Shown here piece by piece: positions 41,405 to 50,028 of a DNA stretch of 64,000 nucleotides. The stretch comes from Variovorax sp. PBS-H4 (lineage in GTDB: Bacteria; Pseudomonadota; Gammaproteobacteria; Burkholderiales; Burkholderiaceae_C). Location: assembly GCF_901827205.1 (NCBI RefSeq), contig NZ_LR594675.1, positions 1,798,001 to 1,862,000 on the forward strand, given 5' to 3'. A model generated the notes under the pieces. That model was given only the letters and a program-made list of their open reading frames with translations. It did not search any database and was not told the origin of the DNA. A program made the translations under genes and the position numbers. Position 1 is the first letter of the stretch. The number at the start of each line of letters is the position of its first letter.

Positions 41405-42940
41405 ATGCCCAACCCCCGTGCCATCCAGTGGGCGCAGCTCTTCGAACTGCCCGAACAACCCGGCCTGCCGCTGCAGGGCCGCCTGCGCGCGGCGGTGGTG
41501 CAGGCCATCCTTGAAGACCGTCTGAGCCCCGGTGCGCCGTTGCCCTCGTCGCGCGAGCTGGCGGCGCTGCTGGGCCTGAGCCGCAACACCGTGACCTCGG
41601 CCTACCTCCAGTTGATGGACGAGGGCTTCCTCGAAGCGCGCCCGCGCAGTGGCGTCTTCGTCGCGCAGAACGCGCGGCCGCTCACCGCGGCGCTGGCCGA
41701 GCCGCTGGTGGGCCGCAGCGGTCAGTCAGGCCAGCCGCCCGACTGGCCAGCGCGGGTGCTGCGCTCCCAGGTGGCCCGGCCCACGCTTTCCAAGCCCGAC
41801 CGCTGGCGCGACTACCCGTACCCCTTCGTCTACGGCACCTACGACCCGCAGCTGTTTCCCACCGAGGACTTCCGCGAATGCTGCGCGCGCAGCCTGGCGC
41901 GCTCGCAGCTGCCGCACTGGACGCCGGACTTCGAGACCGATGACGTGCCCGACCTGATCGAGCAGATCCGAACGCGCCTCCTGCCCCGGCGCGGCGTGTT
42001 CGCGCTGAAGGAGGAGATCCTCGTCACCCTCGGCGCCCAGCACGCCTGCTACCTGCTCGCCGAGGCGCTGTTCGACGAGCACACCCGCGTCGGGCTGGAG
42101 GAGCCCGGCCATCCGCATGCGCGCAACAGCTTCGCGATGCGCAACCCGAAATGGGTGGAGATCGACGTCGACGAGGAAGGCCTGGTGGTCGATGCGCTGC
42201 CGGCCGCCGACTACCTGTTCTGCACGCCCTCGCACCAGAGCCCGACCACCGCCACGCTGAGCCTGGAGCGGCGCCAGTGGCTCTTGCGCAAGGCCGAGCT
42301 GCAGGACTTCGTGATCATCGAGGACGACTACGAGGCCGAGAACCTGTACGAGGGCCAGCCGATGCCTGCGCTCAAGAGCCTGGACAAGACGGGGCGGGTG
42401 ATCTACGTAGGCTCGGTGTCCAAGAGCCTCTCGCCGGCGCTGCGCCTCGGCTTCATCGTGGCACCGCGCGCCCTGATCAAGGAGTTGCGGGTGATCCGCC
42501 ATGCGATGGTGCGGCATCCCAGCGCCTTCCTGCAGCATGCGTATGCGCTCTTCCTCTCGCTCGGGCACCACGAGTCTCACGCGCGGCGCGTCAACCATGC
42601 CATGCAGGAACGGCTTGCGCTGGCGGCGCAGGCACTGCGCGAGCACCTGCCCGATTTCGGATTTACGCTGCCCTCGGGCGGCGCGTCCATCTGGGTGCAG
42701 GCGCCGTCGTGGGTGGATTCGGCCGAGCTGGCGCTGATGGCGCGCAGCCACGGGGTGCTGATCGAGGCGGGGGACGTGTTCTTTGCCAAGCCGCCTTATC
42801 CGTGTCCCTTCTTCCGGCTGCGGCTGTCGTCGATCGCGGCGGGGCAGATTCCGGCGGGCATCAGGGCGCTTGGGCTGGCGGTGCAGGAGTTGGCGCAGGC
42901 GCGCGGTGAAAGCCTGAGCGCTGCGCCTCGCACCCATTGA
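41405..42940 (+). CDS. MocR/GabR-type regulator (GntR HTH fused to aminotransferase domain)
   Basis: 511 aa from ATG 41405. GntR-type HTH: LQGRLRAAVVQAILEDRLSP, SSRELAALLGLSRNTVTSAY. It is followed by a fold-type I aminotransferase domain with FCTPSHQSPTTATLSLERR, IIEDDYEAENLYEG and the PLP-lysine region VGSVSKSLSPALRLGFI. MocR proteins use PLP adducts of amines as effectors. Divergent from the SnoaL/FAD oxidoreductase pair, and about 520 bp upstream of tauA; either could be its target. Confidence 0.92.
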   Translation: MPNPRAIQWAQLFELPEQPGLPLQGRLRAAVVQAILEDRLSPGAPLPSSRELAALLGLSRNTVTSAYLQLMDEGFLEARPRSGVFVAQNARPLTAALAEPLVGRSGQSGQPPDWPARVLRSQVARPTLSKPDRWRDYPYPFVYGTYDPQLFPTEDFRECCARSLARSQLPHWTPDFETDDVPDLIEQIRTRLLPRRGVFALKEEILVTLGAQHACYLLAEALFDEHTRVGLEEPGHPHARNSFAMRNPKWVEIDVDEEGLVVDALPAADYLFCTPSHQSPTTATLSLERRQWLLRKAELQDFVIIEDDYEAENLYEGQPMPALKSLDKTGRVIYVGSVSKSLSPALRLGFIVAPRALIKELRVIRHAMVRHPSAFLQHAYALFLSLGHHESHARRVNHAMQERLALAAQALREHLPDFGFTLPSGGASIWVQAPSWVDSAELALMARSHGVLIEAGDVFFAKPPYPCPFFRLRLSSIAAGQIPAGIRALGLAVQELAQARGESLSAAPRTH

Positions 42941-42947
42941 CGCAAGG

Positions 42948-43181
42948 TCAATGCCGCGCCGATGTCGATCCGCGGCCCGTCTCGGCTTGCAGCTCATCGA
43001 TTCGCCGAGAGGCGTCGGCCTTGGTGAGCGTGTCGTCGAAATCGACCTTCGCCTCTTCGCACAGGGTCTTCAGGTAAGACCGCTGCGCGCCTGTCATCGG
43101 CTCGTCTCCGGTCACCCAGTCGTCCGGGTCCTTCTCCATGTTGCTTTCAGCAGCATGCGCTTGCGTGGCCTTGTCAGTCAT
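42948..43181 (-). CDS. DUF3072 family protein
   Basis: 77 aa. The motif DPDDWVTGDEPMTGAQRSYL, then KTLCEEAKVDF and SRRIDELQAETG defines DUF3072, a small acidic family of unknown function common in soil bacteria. Monocistronic, convergent with the MocR gene. Confidence 0.88.
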   Translation of the reverse strand: MTDKATQAHAAESNMEKDPDDWVTGDEPMTGAQRSYLKTLCEEAKVDFDDTLTKADASRRIDELQAETGRGSTSARH

Positions 43182-43461
43182 GTGTGTGAACTCCAGAAGC
43201 TAGAGGAAGGAACTGTATGAAACAACAGCCTTCCACATGTCGGACGATGCCCCTAGGCGCTGTCGAAATGCAGCGGGTGCGCGGCCGCTCGTGATCGCAG
43301 TTGCCGAAACGGCGTTCGCGGCGCGCACCGCCCTCGTGCGGCCCGCACCAGATCGAGGGTAAGTCCCCATCTGCTGGCTCCATGCCGCTGCGTGCCCTGG
43401 CACTTCCGGCTGCGCGCCGATGGGTGCAAAGTCCCATTCGCCTCATCATCAGGAGAAACGA

Positions 43462-44478
43462 ATGAACATGCCCCGGCGCTTCACCCTCTCAGGCGCGGCC
43501 TTGACTGCCGCATTGGCCCTCGGCGGCGTTGCCGCGCAAGCACAGACCAAGGAGCTGACCTTCGCCCACCAGGACATGCTGGTGCCCCTGCGGCTGGTGA
43601 TGGAGTCGGGCGAGGTCGAGAAGGCCACCGGCTACAAGATCAACTGGCGCATGTTCTCCGGCGGCGGCGACGTGATCCGCGCCATGGCATCGGGCGACGT
43701 GCAGATGGGCGAGACGGGTTCCAGCCCGCTGACCGCTGCTGCCAGCCAGGGCCAGGACATCAAGCTGTTCTGGATCTCCGCCGACATCGCAGACGCCGAG
43801 GCGCTGGTCGCGCGCAACGCCTCGGGCATCACGAGCCTCAAGGACCTGAAGGGCAAGAAGGTCGCCACGCCCTTCGTCTCCACCGCGCACTACCAGCTGA
43901 TGGCCGGCATGAAGATGGAAGGCGTGGACCCGAAGACCGTCAACGTGATGAACATGCGCCCGCCCGAGATCGCGGCAGCCTGGGAGCGCGGCGACATCGA
44001 CGCCACTTTCATCTGGGATCCGGTGCTGTCGAAGATCCGCGGGAGCGGCAAGACCATCGCCACCTCCGGCAGCATCGGCAAGCGCGGCGCGCCGACCTTC
44101 GAAGGCATCGTGGTCAACGCGAAGTGGGCCGCGGCCAATGAGCCTTTCATGGTCGCCTTCGTGAAGGCGCTCAACCGCGCGAACGAAGAGTACAAGGCCT
44201 CCGGCAAGAGCTGGACACCCGATTCGCCCCAGGTCAAGGCGATGTCCAAGTGGACCAAGGCCAATCCTGCCGACGTGGGCGCGGCGATGGCGCTCTACAG
44301 CTTCCCGACCATGGCCGAGCAGGTGTCGCCCACCTGGCTGGGCGGCGGCGCGGCCAAGGCGATGGCCAACACGGCCGTGTTCCTGAAGGAACAGGGCCGG
44401 GTGCAGGAGGTCAAGGCCGACTACAGCGGCTTCGTGACCACCGCCTACGTCGAGAAGGCGATGGCGGCTGCGAAGTAA
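43462..44478 (+). CDS. tauA: Taurine-type ABC transporter substrate-binding protein
   Basis: 338 aa from ATG 43462 with an AGGAGAAA RBS. Signal peptide ending GGVAAQAQT. TauA-family pattern: INWRMFSGGGDVIRAMASGD, VQMGETGSSPLTAA, LKGKKVATPFVSTAHYQL, MRPPEIAAAWERGDIDATFI. It binds a sulfonate, most likely taurine, in the periplasm. tauB and tauC follow; no tauD dioxygenase is visible. Confidence 0.9.
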   Translation: MNMPRRFTLSGAALTAALALGGVAAQAQTKELTFAHQDMLVPLRLVMESGEVEKATGYKINWRMFSGGGDVIRAMASGDVQMGETGSSPLTAAASQGQDIKLFWISADIADAEALVARNASGITSLKDLKGKKVATPFVSTAHYQLMAGMKMEGVDPKTVNVMNMRPPEIAAAWERGDIDATFIWDPVLSKIRGSGKTIATSGSIGKRGAPTFEGIVVNAKWAAANEPFMVAFVKALNRANEEYKASGKSWTPDSPQVKAMSKWTKANPADVGAAMALYSFPTMAEQVSPTWLGGGAAKAMANTAVFLKEQGRVQEVKADYSGFVTTAYVEKAMAAAK

Positions 44479-44497
44479 GCCATCAAGGAAGCATCCG

Positions 44498-45286
44498 ATG
44501 CCCACGCTCGACATCCGCGACCTCACGGTCAACTACGCCGTCACCGGCGGCACGCTGCAGGCGCTGGCCCCGGTCAACCTGCAGATGCACGACGGCGACT
44601 TCGTGGTCGCGCTCGGCGCCTCCGGCTGCGGCAAGACCACGCTGCTCAATTGCATCGCCGGCTTCCTGCCGCCGTCGACCGGGGAGATCCTGCTGGACGG
44701 CAAGCCCGTCGCAGGCCCAGGCGCCGACCGCGGCGTGGTGTTCCAGAAGCATGCCCTGATGCCGTGGCTCAACGTGCGCGACAACGTCGCGCTGGGCCTG
44801 CGCCTGGCCGGCGTCGGCAAGGCCGAGCGCGACCGCATCGCCGAGGACAAGCTGGCCCTGGTCGGCCTGCAGCAGTACGCCGGCCGGGCCGTCTACGAGC
44901 TCTCCGGGGGCATGCAGCAGCGCGTCGGCATCGCGCGCGCGCTCGCCAGCGATCCGGCCGTGCTGCTGATGGACGAGCCCATGGGCGCGCTCGATGCCTT
45001 CACGCGCGAACAGGTGCAGGAGATCCTGCTGAAAGCCTGGTCGAAGTCCAACAAGATGGTGTTCTTCATCACCCACTCGGTGGAGGAGGCGCTGTTCCTT
45101 GCCACCCGGCTGATCGTGATGAGCCCGAGCCCGGGGCGCATCTCGCACGTGTACGACCAGGTTCCGTTCTCGCGCCAATACCTCTCGCATGGCGACTCGC
45201 GCAAGGTGAAGTCGGAGCCCGAGTTCATCCGCATGCGCGAAGAGGTGCTGGCCATCATTCATCATCGGGAGGCCGTCCATGCCTGA
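44498..45286 (+). CDS. tauB: Taurine-type ABC transporter ATPase
   Basis: 262 aa. Walker A GASGCGKTTLLN, Q-loop VVFQKHALMPWLNV, signature YELSGGMQQRVGIARAL, Walker B VLLMDEPMGALDAFTRE and the H-loop FITHSVEEA are all present. Starts 19 bp after tauA and overlaps tauC by 8 bp. Confidence 0.93.
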   Translation: MPTLDIRDLTVNYAVTGGTLQALAPVNLQMHDGDFVVALGASGCGKTTLLNCIAGFLPPSTGEILLDGKPVAGPGADRGVVFQKHALMPWLNVRDNVALGLRLAGVGKAERDRIAEDKLALVGLQQYAGRAVYELSGGMQQRVGIARALASDPAVLLMDEPMGALDAFTREQVQEILLKAWSKSNKMVFFITHSVEEALFLATRLIVMSPSPGRISHVYDQVPFSRQYLSHGDSRKVKSEPEFIRMREEVLAIIHHREAVHA

Positions 45287-46175
45287 CGCCATCATCGCTT
45301 CGCCCGTGGCCATGACGCCGCCGGCCAACAGTCCCGCGCAGCCGGCCGTTGTCGCTGCACCTGCCAAGGGCGGTGCCAAGCTCAAGACCAGCGCCTTCAA
45401 GGTGCCCGGCGCGGGCTCCAGCGTCACCATCAGCGTGGTCACCGTGGCCGTGCTGGTGGCGCTGTGGTTCGTGGTGACCAACATGGGCTGGGTCAAGCCG
45501 CTGTTCCTGCCTTCGCCGCAGGCGGTGGCGCAGCAGTTCTACGAGTACGTGACCGGCCAGGCCAACGACAAGCCGCTGTGGCAGCACTTCCTGGCGAGCA
45601 TGTTCCGCGTGTTCTCGGCCTTCCTGCTGGCCTGCGTCACGGCCATTCCGATCGGCATCGCCATGGGCATGAGCCGGGTGGCGCGCGGCATCTTCGACCC
45701 GCCGCTGGAGTTCTACCGGCCACTGCCGCCGCTGGCCTACCTGCCGCTGATCATCATCTGGTTCGGCATCGACGAGCTGCCCAAGGTGCTGCTGATCTTC
45801 CTGTCGTGCTTTGCGCCGCTGGCCCTGGCCGCGCGCTCGGGCATGCGCAGCGCGTCGCAGGAGCAGATCAACGCGGCCTACTCGATGGGCGCCAGCTACA
45901 TGCAGGTGATCCGCCACGTGATCCTGCCCTCGGCGCTGCCCGACATCCTGGTGGGCATGCGCATCGCGATCGGCTTCGGCTGGACCACGCTGGTGGCGGC
46001 GGAGATGGTGGCAGCCAACATGGGCCTGGGGCAGATGGTGCTCAATGCCTCCAACTTCCTGCGCACCGACATCGTGATCATGGGGATCATCGTGATCGGC
46101 GTGGTGGCCTACCTGTTCGACCTGCTGATGCGCTGGACGGAGCGGCGGCTGGTGCCTTGGAAGGGGCGGATGTAG
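45279..46175 (+). CDS. tauC: Taurine-type ABC transporter permease
   Basis: 298 aa. A 45-residue Pro/Ala-rich N-terminal extension precedes TM1 (VVTVAVLVALWFVVTNMGW). The BPD_transp_1 core includes the EAA loop AAYSMGASYMQVIRHVILPSALPDI, here split over the coupling helix. About six transmembrane helices. Its start lies within the end of tauB, so translation is coupled. Confidence 0.92.
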   Translation: MPDAIIASPVAMTPPANSPAQPAVVAAPAKGGAKLKTSAFKVPGAGSSVTISVVTVAVLVALWFVVTNMGWVKPLFLPSPQAVAQQFYEYVTGQANDKPLWQHFLASMFRVFSAFLLACVTAIPIGIAMGMSRVARGIFDPPLEFYRPLPPLAYLPLIIIWFGIDELPKVLLIFLSCFAPLALAARSGMRSASQEQINAAYSMGASYMQVIRHVILPSALPDILVGMRIAIGFGWTTLVAAEMVAANMGLGQMVLNASNFLRTDIVIMGIIVIGVVAYLFDLLMRWTERRLVPWKGRM

Positions 46176-46180
46176 GCGCG

Positions 46181-46200
46181 GCGGGGCAGGGGTGCCCCGC
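46181..46200. terminator. Candidate bidirectional terminator between tauC and the GST gene
   Basis: GCGGGGCA (46181-46188) and TGCCCCGC (46193-46200) form an 8-bp perfect GC-rich stem with a 4-nt loop between two convergent genes. There is no U tract on either side, so it may work poorly without extra factors. Confidence 0.5.
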
Positions 46201-46208
46201 ATGCGTGT

Positions 46209-46922
46209 TCAGCCGGCGGCGGCGCGGCTCGGGATGCCCAGGCCCCGCATGACCGCGGGGCGCGCCACGAAAGCCTCGAGTGCGCGCTTCACATGCGGGA
46301 AGGCGTGGAACTCCACCAGTTCGCCCGCCTCGTAGAAGCCGACCAGGTTGCGCACCCAGGGGAATGTGGCGATGTCGGCAATGGTGTAGTCGTCCCCCAT
46401 GATCCAGTCGCGCCCCGCGAGCCGCATCTCCAGCACGTGGAGCAGCCGCCGGGCCTCCGCCACGTAGCGGTCGCGCGGGCGCTTGTCGTCGTAGTGCCTG
46501 CCGGCGAACTTGTGGAAGAAGCCGACCTGGCCGAACATCGGGCCGATGCCGCCCATCTGGAACATCAGCCACTGGAGGGTTTCGTAGCGCGCGGCAGGAT
46601 CGGCCGGCAGCAGCTGGCCCGTCTTGTCCGCCAGGTAGATCAGGATCGCGCCCGACTCGAAGAGCGGCAGCGGCTTGCCGCCGGGGCCGTCGGGGTCGAG
46701 GATGGCCGGGATCTTGTTGTTGGGGCTGAGCGAGAGGAACTCCGGCGACATCTGGTCGTGCGTCTCGAAGTTGACCAGGTGGGGCTCGTAGGGAAGGCCG
46801 GTCTCTTCGAGGAAGATCGACACCTTGACGCCGTTGGGTGTCGGCAGCGAATAGAGCTGCAGGCGGTCGGGGTGGGCCGCGGGCCACTTCTTGGTGATGG
46901 GGTAGGCGGACAGATCGGCCAT
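46209..46922 (-). CDS. Glutathione S-transferase, YghU-like
   Basis: 237 aa from ATG 46922 (RBS AAGGAGAA); the in-frame extension upstream is not used. The N-terminal thioredoxin fold starts with a YghU-like extension (YPITKKWPAAHPDRLQLYSL, PTPNGVKVSIFLEE), then NKIPAILD and LFESGAILIYLADKTG for glutathione binding. The C-terminal helical domain includes RDWIMGDDYTIADIATFPWV. YghU-type GSTs act as disulfide-bond reductases on glutathione disulfides. Confidence 0.92.
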   Translation of the reverse strand: MADLSAYPITKKWPAAHPDRLQLYSLPTPNGVKVSIFLEETGLPYEPHLVNFETHDQMSPEFLSLSPNNKIPAILDPDGPGGKPLPLFESGAILIYLADKTGQLLPADPAARYETLQWLMFQMGGIGPMFGQVGFFHKFAGRHYDDKRPRDRYVAEARRLLHVLEMRLAGRDWIMGDDYTIADIATFPWVRNLVGFYEAGELVEFHAFPHVKRALEAFVARPAVMRGLGIPSRAAAG

Positions 46923-47161
46923 GGGTTCTCCTTGTTGTCTGGAAGAGGGCGCAAGGGCGGATTTTGCCCTTGCTTCGGACGGCGATCCGGCACCGCGATT
47001 GAGGATCTCTTGATAAATCGCAAGGCCGAGTCCGTGAGGCGGTGCACAGTTCGCCATGCCGAGTGGCACCTTTCAACTTCAGGACGTCACAACGCATGTG
47101 GCGGGACCGGCCTCGAAGCCCGTTTCGCCAAGGTCATGACTACGCAAGCGGGTACCCGAAA

Positions 47162-49189
47162 ATGGAAATCAAGGTCCTGGGTTCAGGATGCAGCAAGTGC
47201 CGCAGCACCATCGGGCTGATCGAAAGAGCTGCCAACACGGCTGGTGTCCCGGTCGAGATTGTCAAAGTCGAAAGCCCCGAAGAGATCAGGCGGCTTGGCG
47301 TCCTCTCAACCCCTGCCGTCATCATCGACGGGAAGATCGTCCACAGCGGCGGCATTCCCTCCCGCGATAGCGTGCAAGGCTGGTTGAAGCCTCGCTCCGT
47401 GCCCATGGGGTTTCTGAGTCAGGCCGCCCGGCATCTGTTCTTCACCGGCAAGGGCGGAGTTGGAAAGACGTCTTTGTCGACTGCGGCTGCACTGGCGCTG
47501 GCGGATTCGGGCAAATCGGTTCTGCTCGTCAGTACCGACGCGGCTTCGAATCTGGATGAGATGCTGGGCATCGAACTGCGCAACACACCGACGCCCGTGC
47601 CTGGCGCGCGCGGCCTGTTCGTCCTGAACATCGACCCCGACAACGCGGCCGAGTCCTATCGGCAGCGGGTCCTGGCGCAGATGGCCGCCGGCGCCGCCAG
47701 CGAAACCGAACTCTCGACGGTGCGCGAACAGCTGTCGGGGGCCTGCACCACCGAAATCGCGTCGTTCGACGAGTTTGCCTCACTCTTGTCCGACGGCGCT
47801 GCAGACTTCGATCACATCGTCTTCGACACGGCCCCGACGGGGCACACGCTGCGATTGCTCAGCCTGCCCAAGGCATGGAGCGGATTTCTGGACGGCAACG
47901 ATCGTGGCGCCTCCTGCCTGGGCCCGCATTCGGGATTGAAGATGCAGGAGACGCGCTTCAAGGCCGCGCTCGAGGCCTTGAGTGATCCGGCAAGGACCAC
48001 GGTCGTTCTGGTGACCCGGCCCGACAAGGGGGCGATCGCCGAAGCGGCACGCACTTCGGAGGAGTTGCATGCGCTGGGCCTGAACAACCAGCGTCTCGCC
48101 GTCAACGGCATATTTCGCGCCAGCGACTCCACGGATACGGTGGCATCCGCGATCGAGGCCCTGGGCCGGCAGGCCCTGGCGGAGATGCCCGCGTCCCTGC
48201 ACGCCTTGCCGCAGGACAGCGTGCCGTTGCGAGCGTTCGACATGGTCGGTCTGCCCGCCTTGCGTGCGCTGCTCGGCGATGGAGCGGCCCCGAGCCCGAC
48301 TGGCGAGAGTGCGGCAGCCGAAGCCACGGCCCCGCTGCGAGGCCTGGACGCGCTGGCGGACGAACTCGCCGCGGCGGACCGCGGCCTGATCATGGTGATG
48401 GGCAAGGGTGGCGTCGGCAAGACAACGGTGGCCGCCGCGTTGGCGCTCGGGCTGATCCAGCGCGGCAAGACCGTTCATCTGAGTACCACGGATCCGGCTG
48501 CTCACCTGTCGGCAACGCTGGAAGGCGAGGTGGAGGGATTGCGTGTGGACCGCATCGACCCGAAGGCCGAGACCCAGCGCTATGTCGACAAGATCATGGC
48601 GGCCAGGTCGCCCAGTCTCAACGCGCAGGAGCAAGCGCTGTTGCTCGAAGACCTGCGATCGCCGTGCACCGAGGAAGTGGCCGTGTTCCACGCCTTCTCG
48701 CGCATCGTCAGCGAAGCACGCAGCGCCTTCGTGGTGCTGGACACGGCGCCCACCGGACATTCCCTGCTGCTGATGGACGCCACGGGCGCCTACCACCGGC
48801 AGGTGGTTCGGGAGTTCGAAGGGCACGGGAGCGCTCGCGTCGTCACGCCTCTGATGAGGCTGCAGGACGCCGCGTACACCAAGATCATTTTGGTGACGCT
48901 GCCGGAAGTGACCCCCGTCTCGCAAGCCGCTGCCTTGCAGGATGACCTGCGCCGCGCCGGCATCGAGCCCTATGCATGGGTCCTCAATAAGAGCGTTCTG
49001 GCGGCGGGCACGCACGACCCCTTGCTGGCGGCGCGATTGGCGGGTGAACGCAAGCAGTTGGAGCGCATGTCGAGCGGGTTGGCCAAGCGCATCTTCACGC
49101 TCCCCTGGCTGACCCGCCCGCCGATCGGATTCGCCGAGTTGTCCAAGCTGGTCACCGAAAAATGGCGCACGCCTGCAGCGCGCGTCTGA
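47162..49189 (+). CDS. arsA: Arsenite-pump ATPase ArsA with N-terminal thioredoxin-like domain
   Basis: 675 aa from ATG 47162. Residues 1-77 are a Thioredoxin_3-type domain (MEIKVLGSGCSKCRSTIGLI; Cys10 and Cys13; STPAVIIDGKIVHSGGIPSR). Residues 82-675 are a full two-half ArsA: P-loops FFTGKGGVGKTS (96-103) and MVMGKGGVGKTT (about 418), switch motifs VLDTAPTGHSLLL, and the three arsenite-binding cysteines in SGACTTEI, GASCLGPHSG and RSPCTEEV. ArsA drives As(III)/Sb(III) export through ArsB. The thioredoxin-like gene is normally separate; here they read through without a stop. No arsB, arsR or arsD is visible in the window. Confidence 0.88.
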   Translation: MEIKVLGSGCSKCRSTIGLIERAANTAGVPVEIVKVESPEEIRRLGVLSTPAVIIDGKIVHSGGIPSRDSVQGWLKPRSVPMGFLSQAARHLFFTGKGGVGKTSLSTAAALALADSGKSVLLVSTDAASNLDEMLGIELRNTPTPVPGARGLFVLNIDPDNAAESYRQRVLAQMAAGAASETELSTVREQLSGACTTEIASFDEFASLLSDGAADFDHIVFDTAPTGHTLRLLSLPKAWSGFLDGNDRGASCLGPHSGLKMQETRFKAALEALSDPARTTVVLVTRPDKGAIAEAARTSEELHALGLNNQRLAVNGIFRASDSTDTVASAIEALGRQALAEMPASLHALPQDSVPLRAFDMVGLPALRALLGDGAAPSPTGESAAAEATAPLRGLDALADELAAADRGLIMVMGKGGVGKTTVAAALALGLIQRGKTVHLSTTDPAAHLSATLEGEVEGLRVDRIDPKAETQRYVDKIMAARSPSLNAQEQALLLEDLRSPCTEEVAVFHAFSRIVSEARSAFVVLDTAPTGHSLLLMDATGAYHRQVVREFEGHGSARVVTPLMRLQDAAYTKIILVTLPEVTPVSQAAALQDDLRRAGIEPYAWVLNKSVLAAGTHDPLLAARLAGERKQLERMSSGLAKRIFTLPWLTRPPIGFAELSKLVTEKWRTPAARV

Positions 49190-49218
49190 AACGACCCAGG
49201 CACACCACCGAGGTCCCT

Positions 49219-49260
49219 ATGTACGGATTCACAAAGACGCTCGTCGGTACGTCATTCGGC
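49219..49260 (+). pseudogene. DUF302 protein gene, N-terminal remnant
   Basis: ATG 49219 with GAGG upstream begins MYGFTKTLVGTSF, the start typical of DUF302 proteins, but the frame loses the pattern after about 14 codons and stops at 49278. The rest is replaced by the remnant on the other strand. Confidence 0.5.
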
Positions 49261-49269
49261 ATGACCGAC

Positions 49270-49407
49270 ATCGGGTGAGCCTTGATCGCCTGCGCGACTT
49301 GGGGATCATCGGATTCGTCGACCGTGCGTATGTCATCCGGCAGCATCGTCACAGAGCGCCGGATCTTGGTGTTGTCGGCCAGAAGGTCAACACCAGGTCC
49401 TCTCGAA
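49270..49407 (-). pseudogene. Conserved hypothetical gene, internal remnant
   Basis: On the minus strand the frame reads DLLADNTKIRRSVTMLPDD, then IRTVDESDDPQVAQAIKAH, a pattern I recall from small periplasmic or cytoplasmic proteins encoded beside the 49408-type gene. It has no start codon of its own and no proper end: after AHP it enters the antisense of the DUF302 remnant. It is therefore cut at the 3' side by the same junction near 49265. Confidence 0.5.
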
Positions 49408-49926
49408 TTACTGCTTGGGCATTTCGTGGTGCATGTGGCCATGGTGATCGGCCGTTGCGTCCGCACCGTGGTCGGAGAGTTGGGCGTCGAGCCAGGCGTG
49501 CAACGCCGACACAAGTTGAACATCATCAGTCCGATACGTCAGCTCCGCTCCGCCCCTCACGTCCTTGTAGTCGATGGTGAGCTGGCCCGGCTTGCTGGCC
49601 TTTAGCTGCGCGAGTCCGGGCATCTCCTCGCCGTGGATGTGGGCCGGACCTGAAAAATCGCCCTTGAGGAATTGGGCCTGGATCTCACGCAGGTGCCCGC
49701 GTACCAGCCTGACTTGCCGACTGTCTGCAGCACTCTTGGTCACGACCCGCTGCACTCCGCCGTCGGCGGTCTTGGTGAAGACGTGGGTAGTCGCCTTCAG
49801 ACTGAAGGGCATGACGTCCGGCCCGCGGCGCGCGACCTCCGCCTGACGCTCGGGGTCCGCTGCGTGCGAGATCATGGGGAGCAGGACGAGGGCAGCGATT
49901 GCCGCGCCCAACAGGGACTTGGTCAT
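49408..49926 (-). CDS. Secreted conserved hypothetical protein
   Basis: 172 aa with a signal peptide (MTKSLLGAAIAALVLLPMIS, cleavage near SHAA). The mature part includes TTHVFTKTADGGVQRVVTKS, IQAQFLKGDFSGPAHIHGEE and a His-rich tail (DHGADATADHHGHMHHEMPK), which suggests metal binding in the periplasm. Family not named with confidence. It has its own upstream region with a Crp-like palindrome. Confidence 0.75.
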   Translation of the reverse strand: MTKSLLGAAIAALVLLPMISHAADPERQAEVARRGPDVMPFSLKATTHVFTKTADGGVQRVVTKSAADSRQVRLVRGHLREIQAQFLKGDFSGPAHIHGEEMPGLAQLKASKPGQLTIDYKDVRGGAELTYRTDDVQLVSALHAWLDAQLSDHGADATADHHGHMHHEMPKQ

Positions 49927-49994
49927 GGCGGATATCTCGATTTGGGCATTTGCCTGGAAGTGCGCCGATATTGAAGGCGCGCCTCGGCAGCGCC

Positions 49995-50010
49995 TATGAT
50001 TTAAGTCATA
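49995..50010. promoter_or_regulatory. Crp/Fnr-type palindrome between the 49926 gene and the Crp/Fnr remnant
   Basis: TATGA (49995-49999) and TCATA (50006-50010) are perfect inverted repeats with a 6-bp spacer, the geometry of Crp/Fnr-family sites (TGTGA-N6-TCACA). It lies about 70 bp upstream of the 49926 ATG and next to a broken Crp/Fnr-family gene, the likely former regulator. Confidence 0.5.
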
Positions 50011-50028
50011 TCGCGACTGCCGTGGCAG

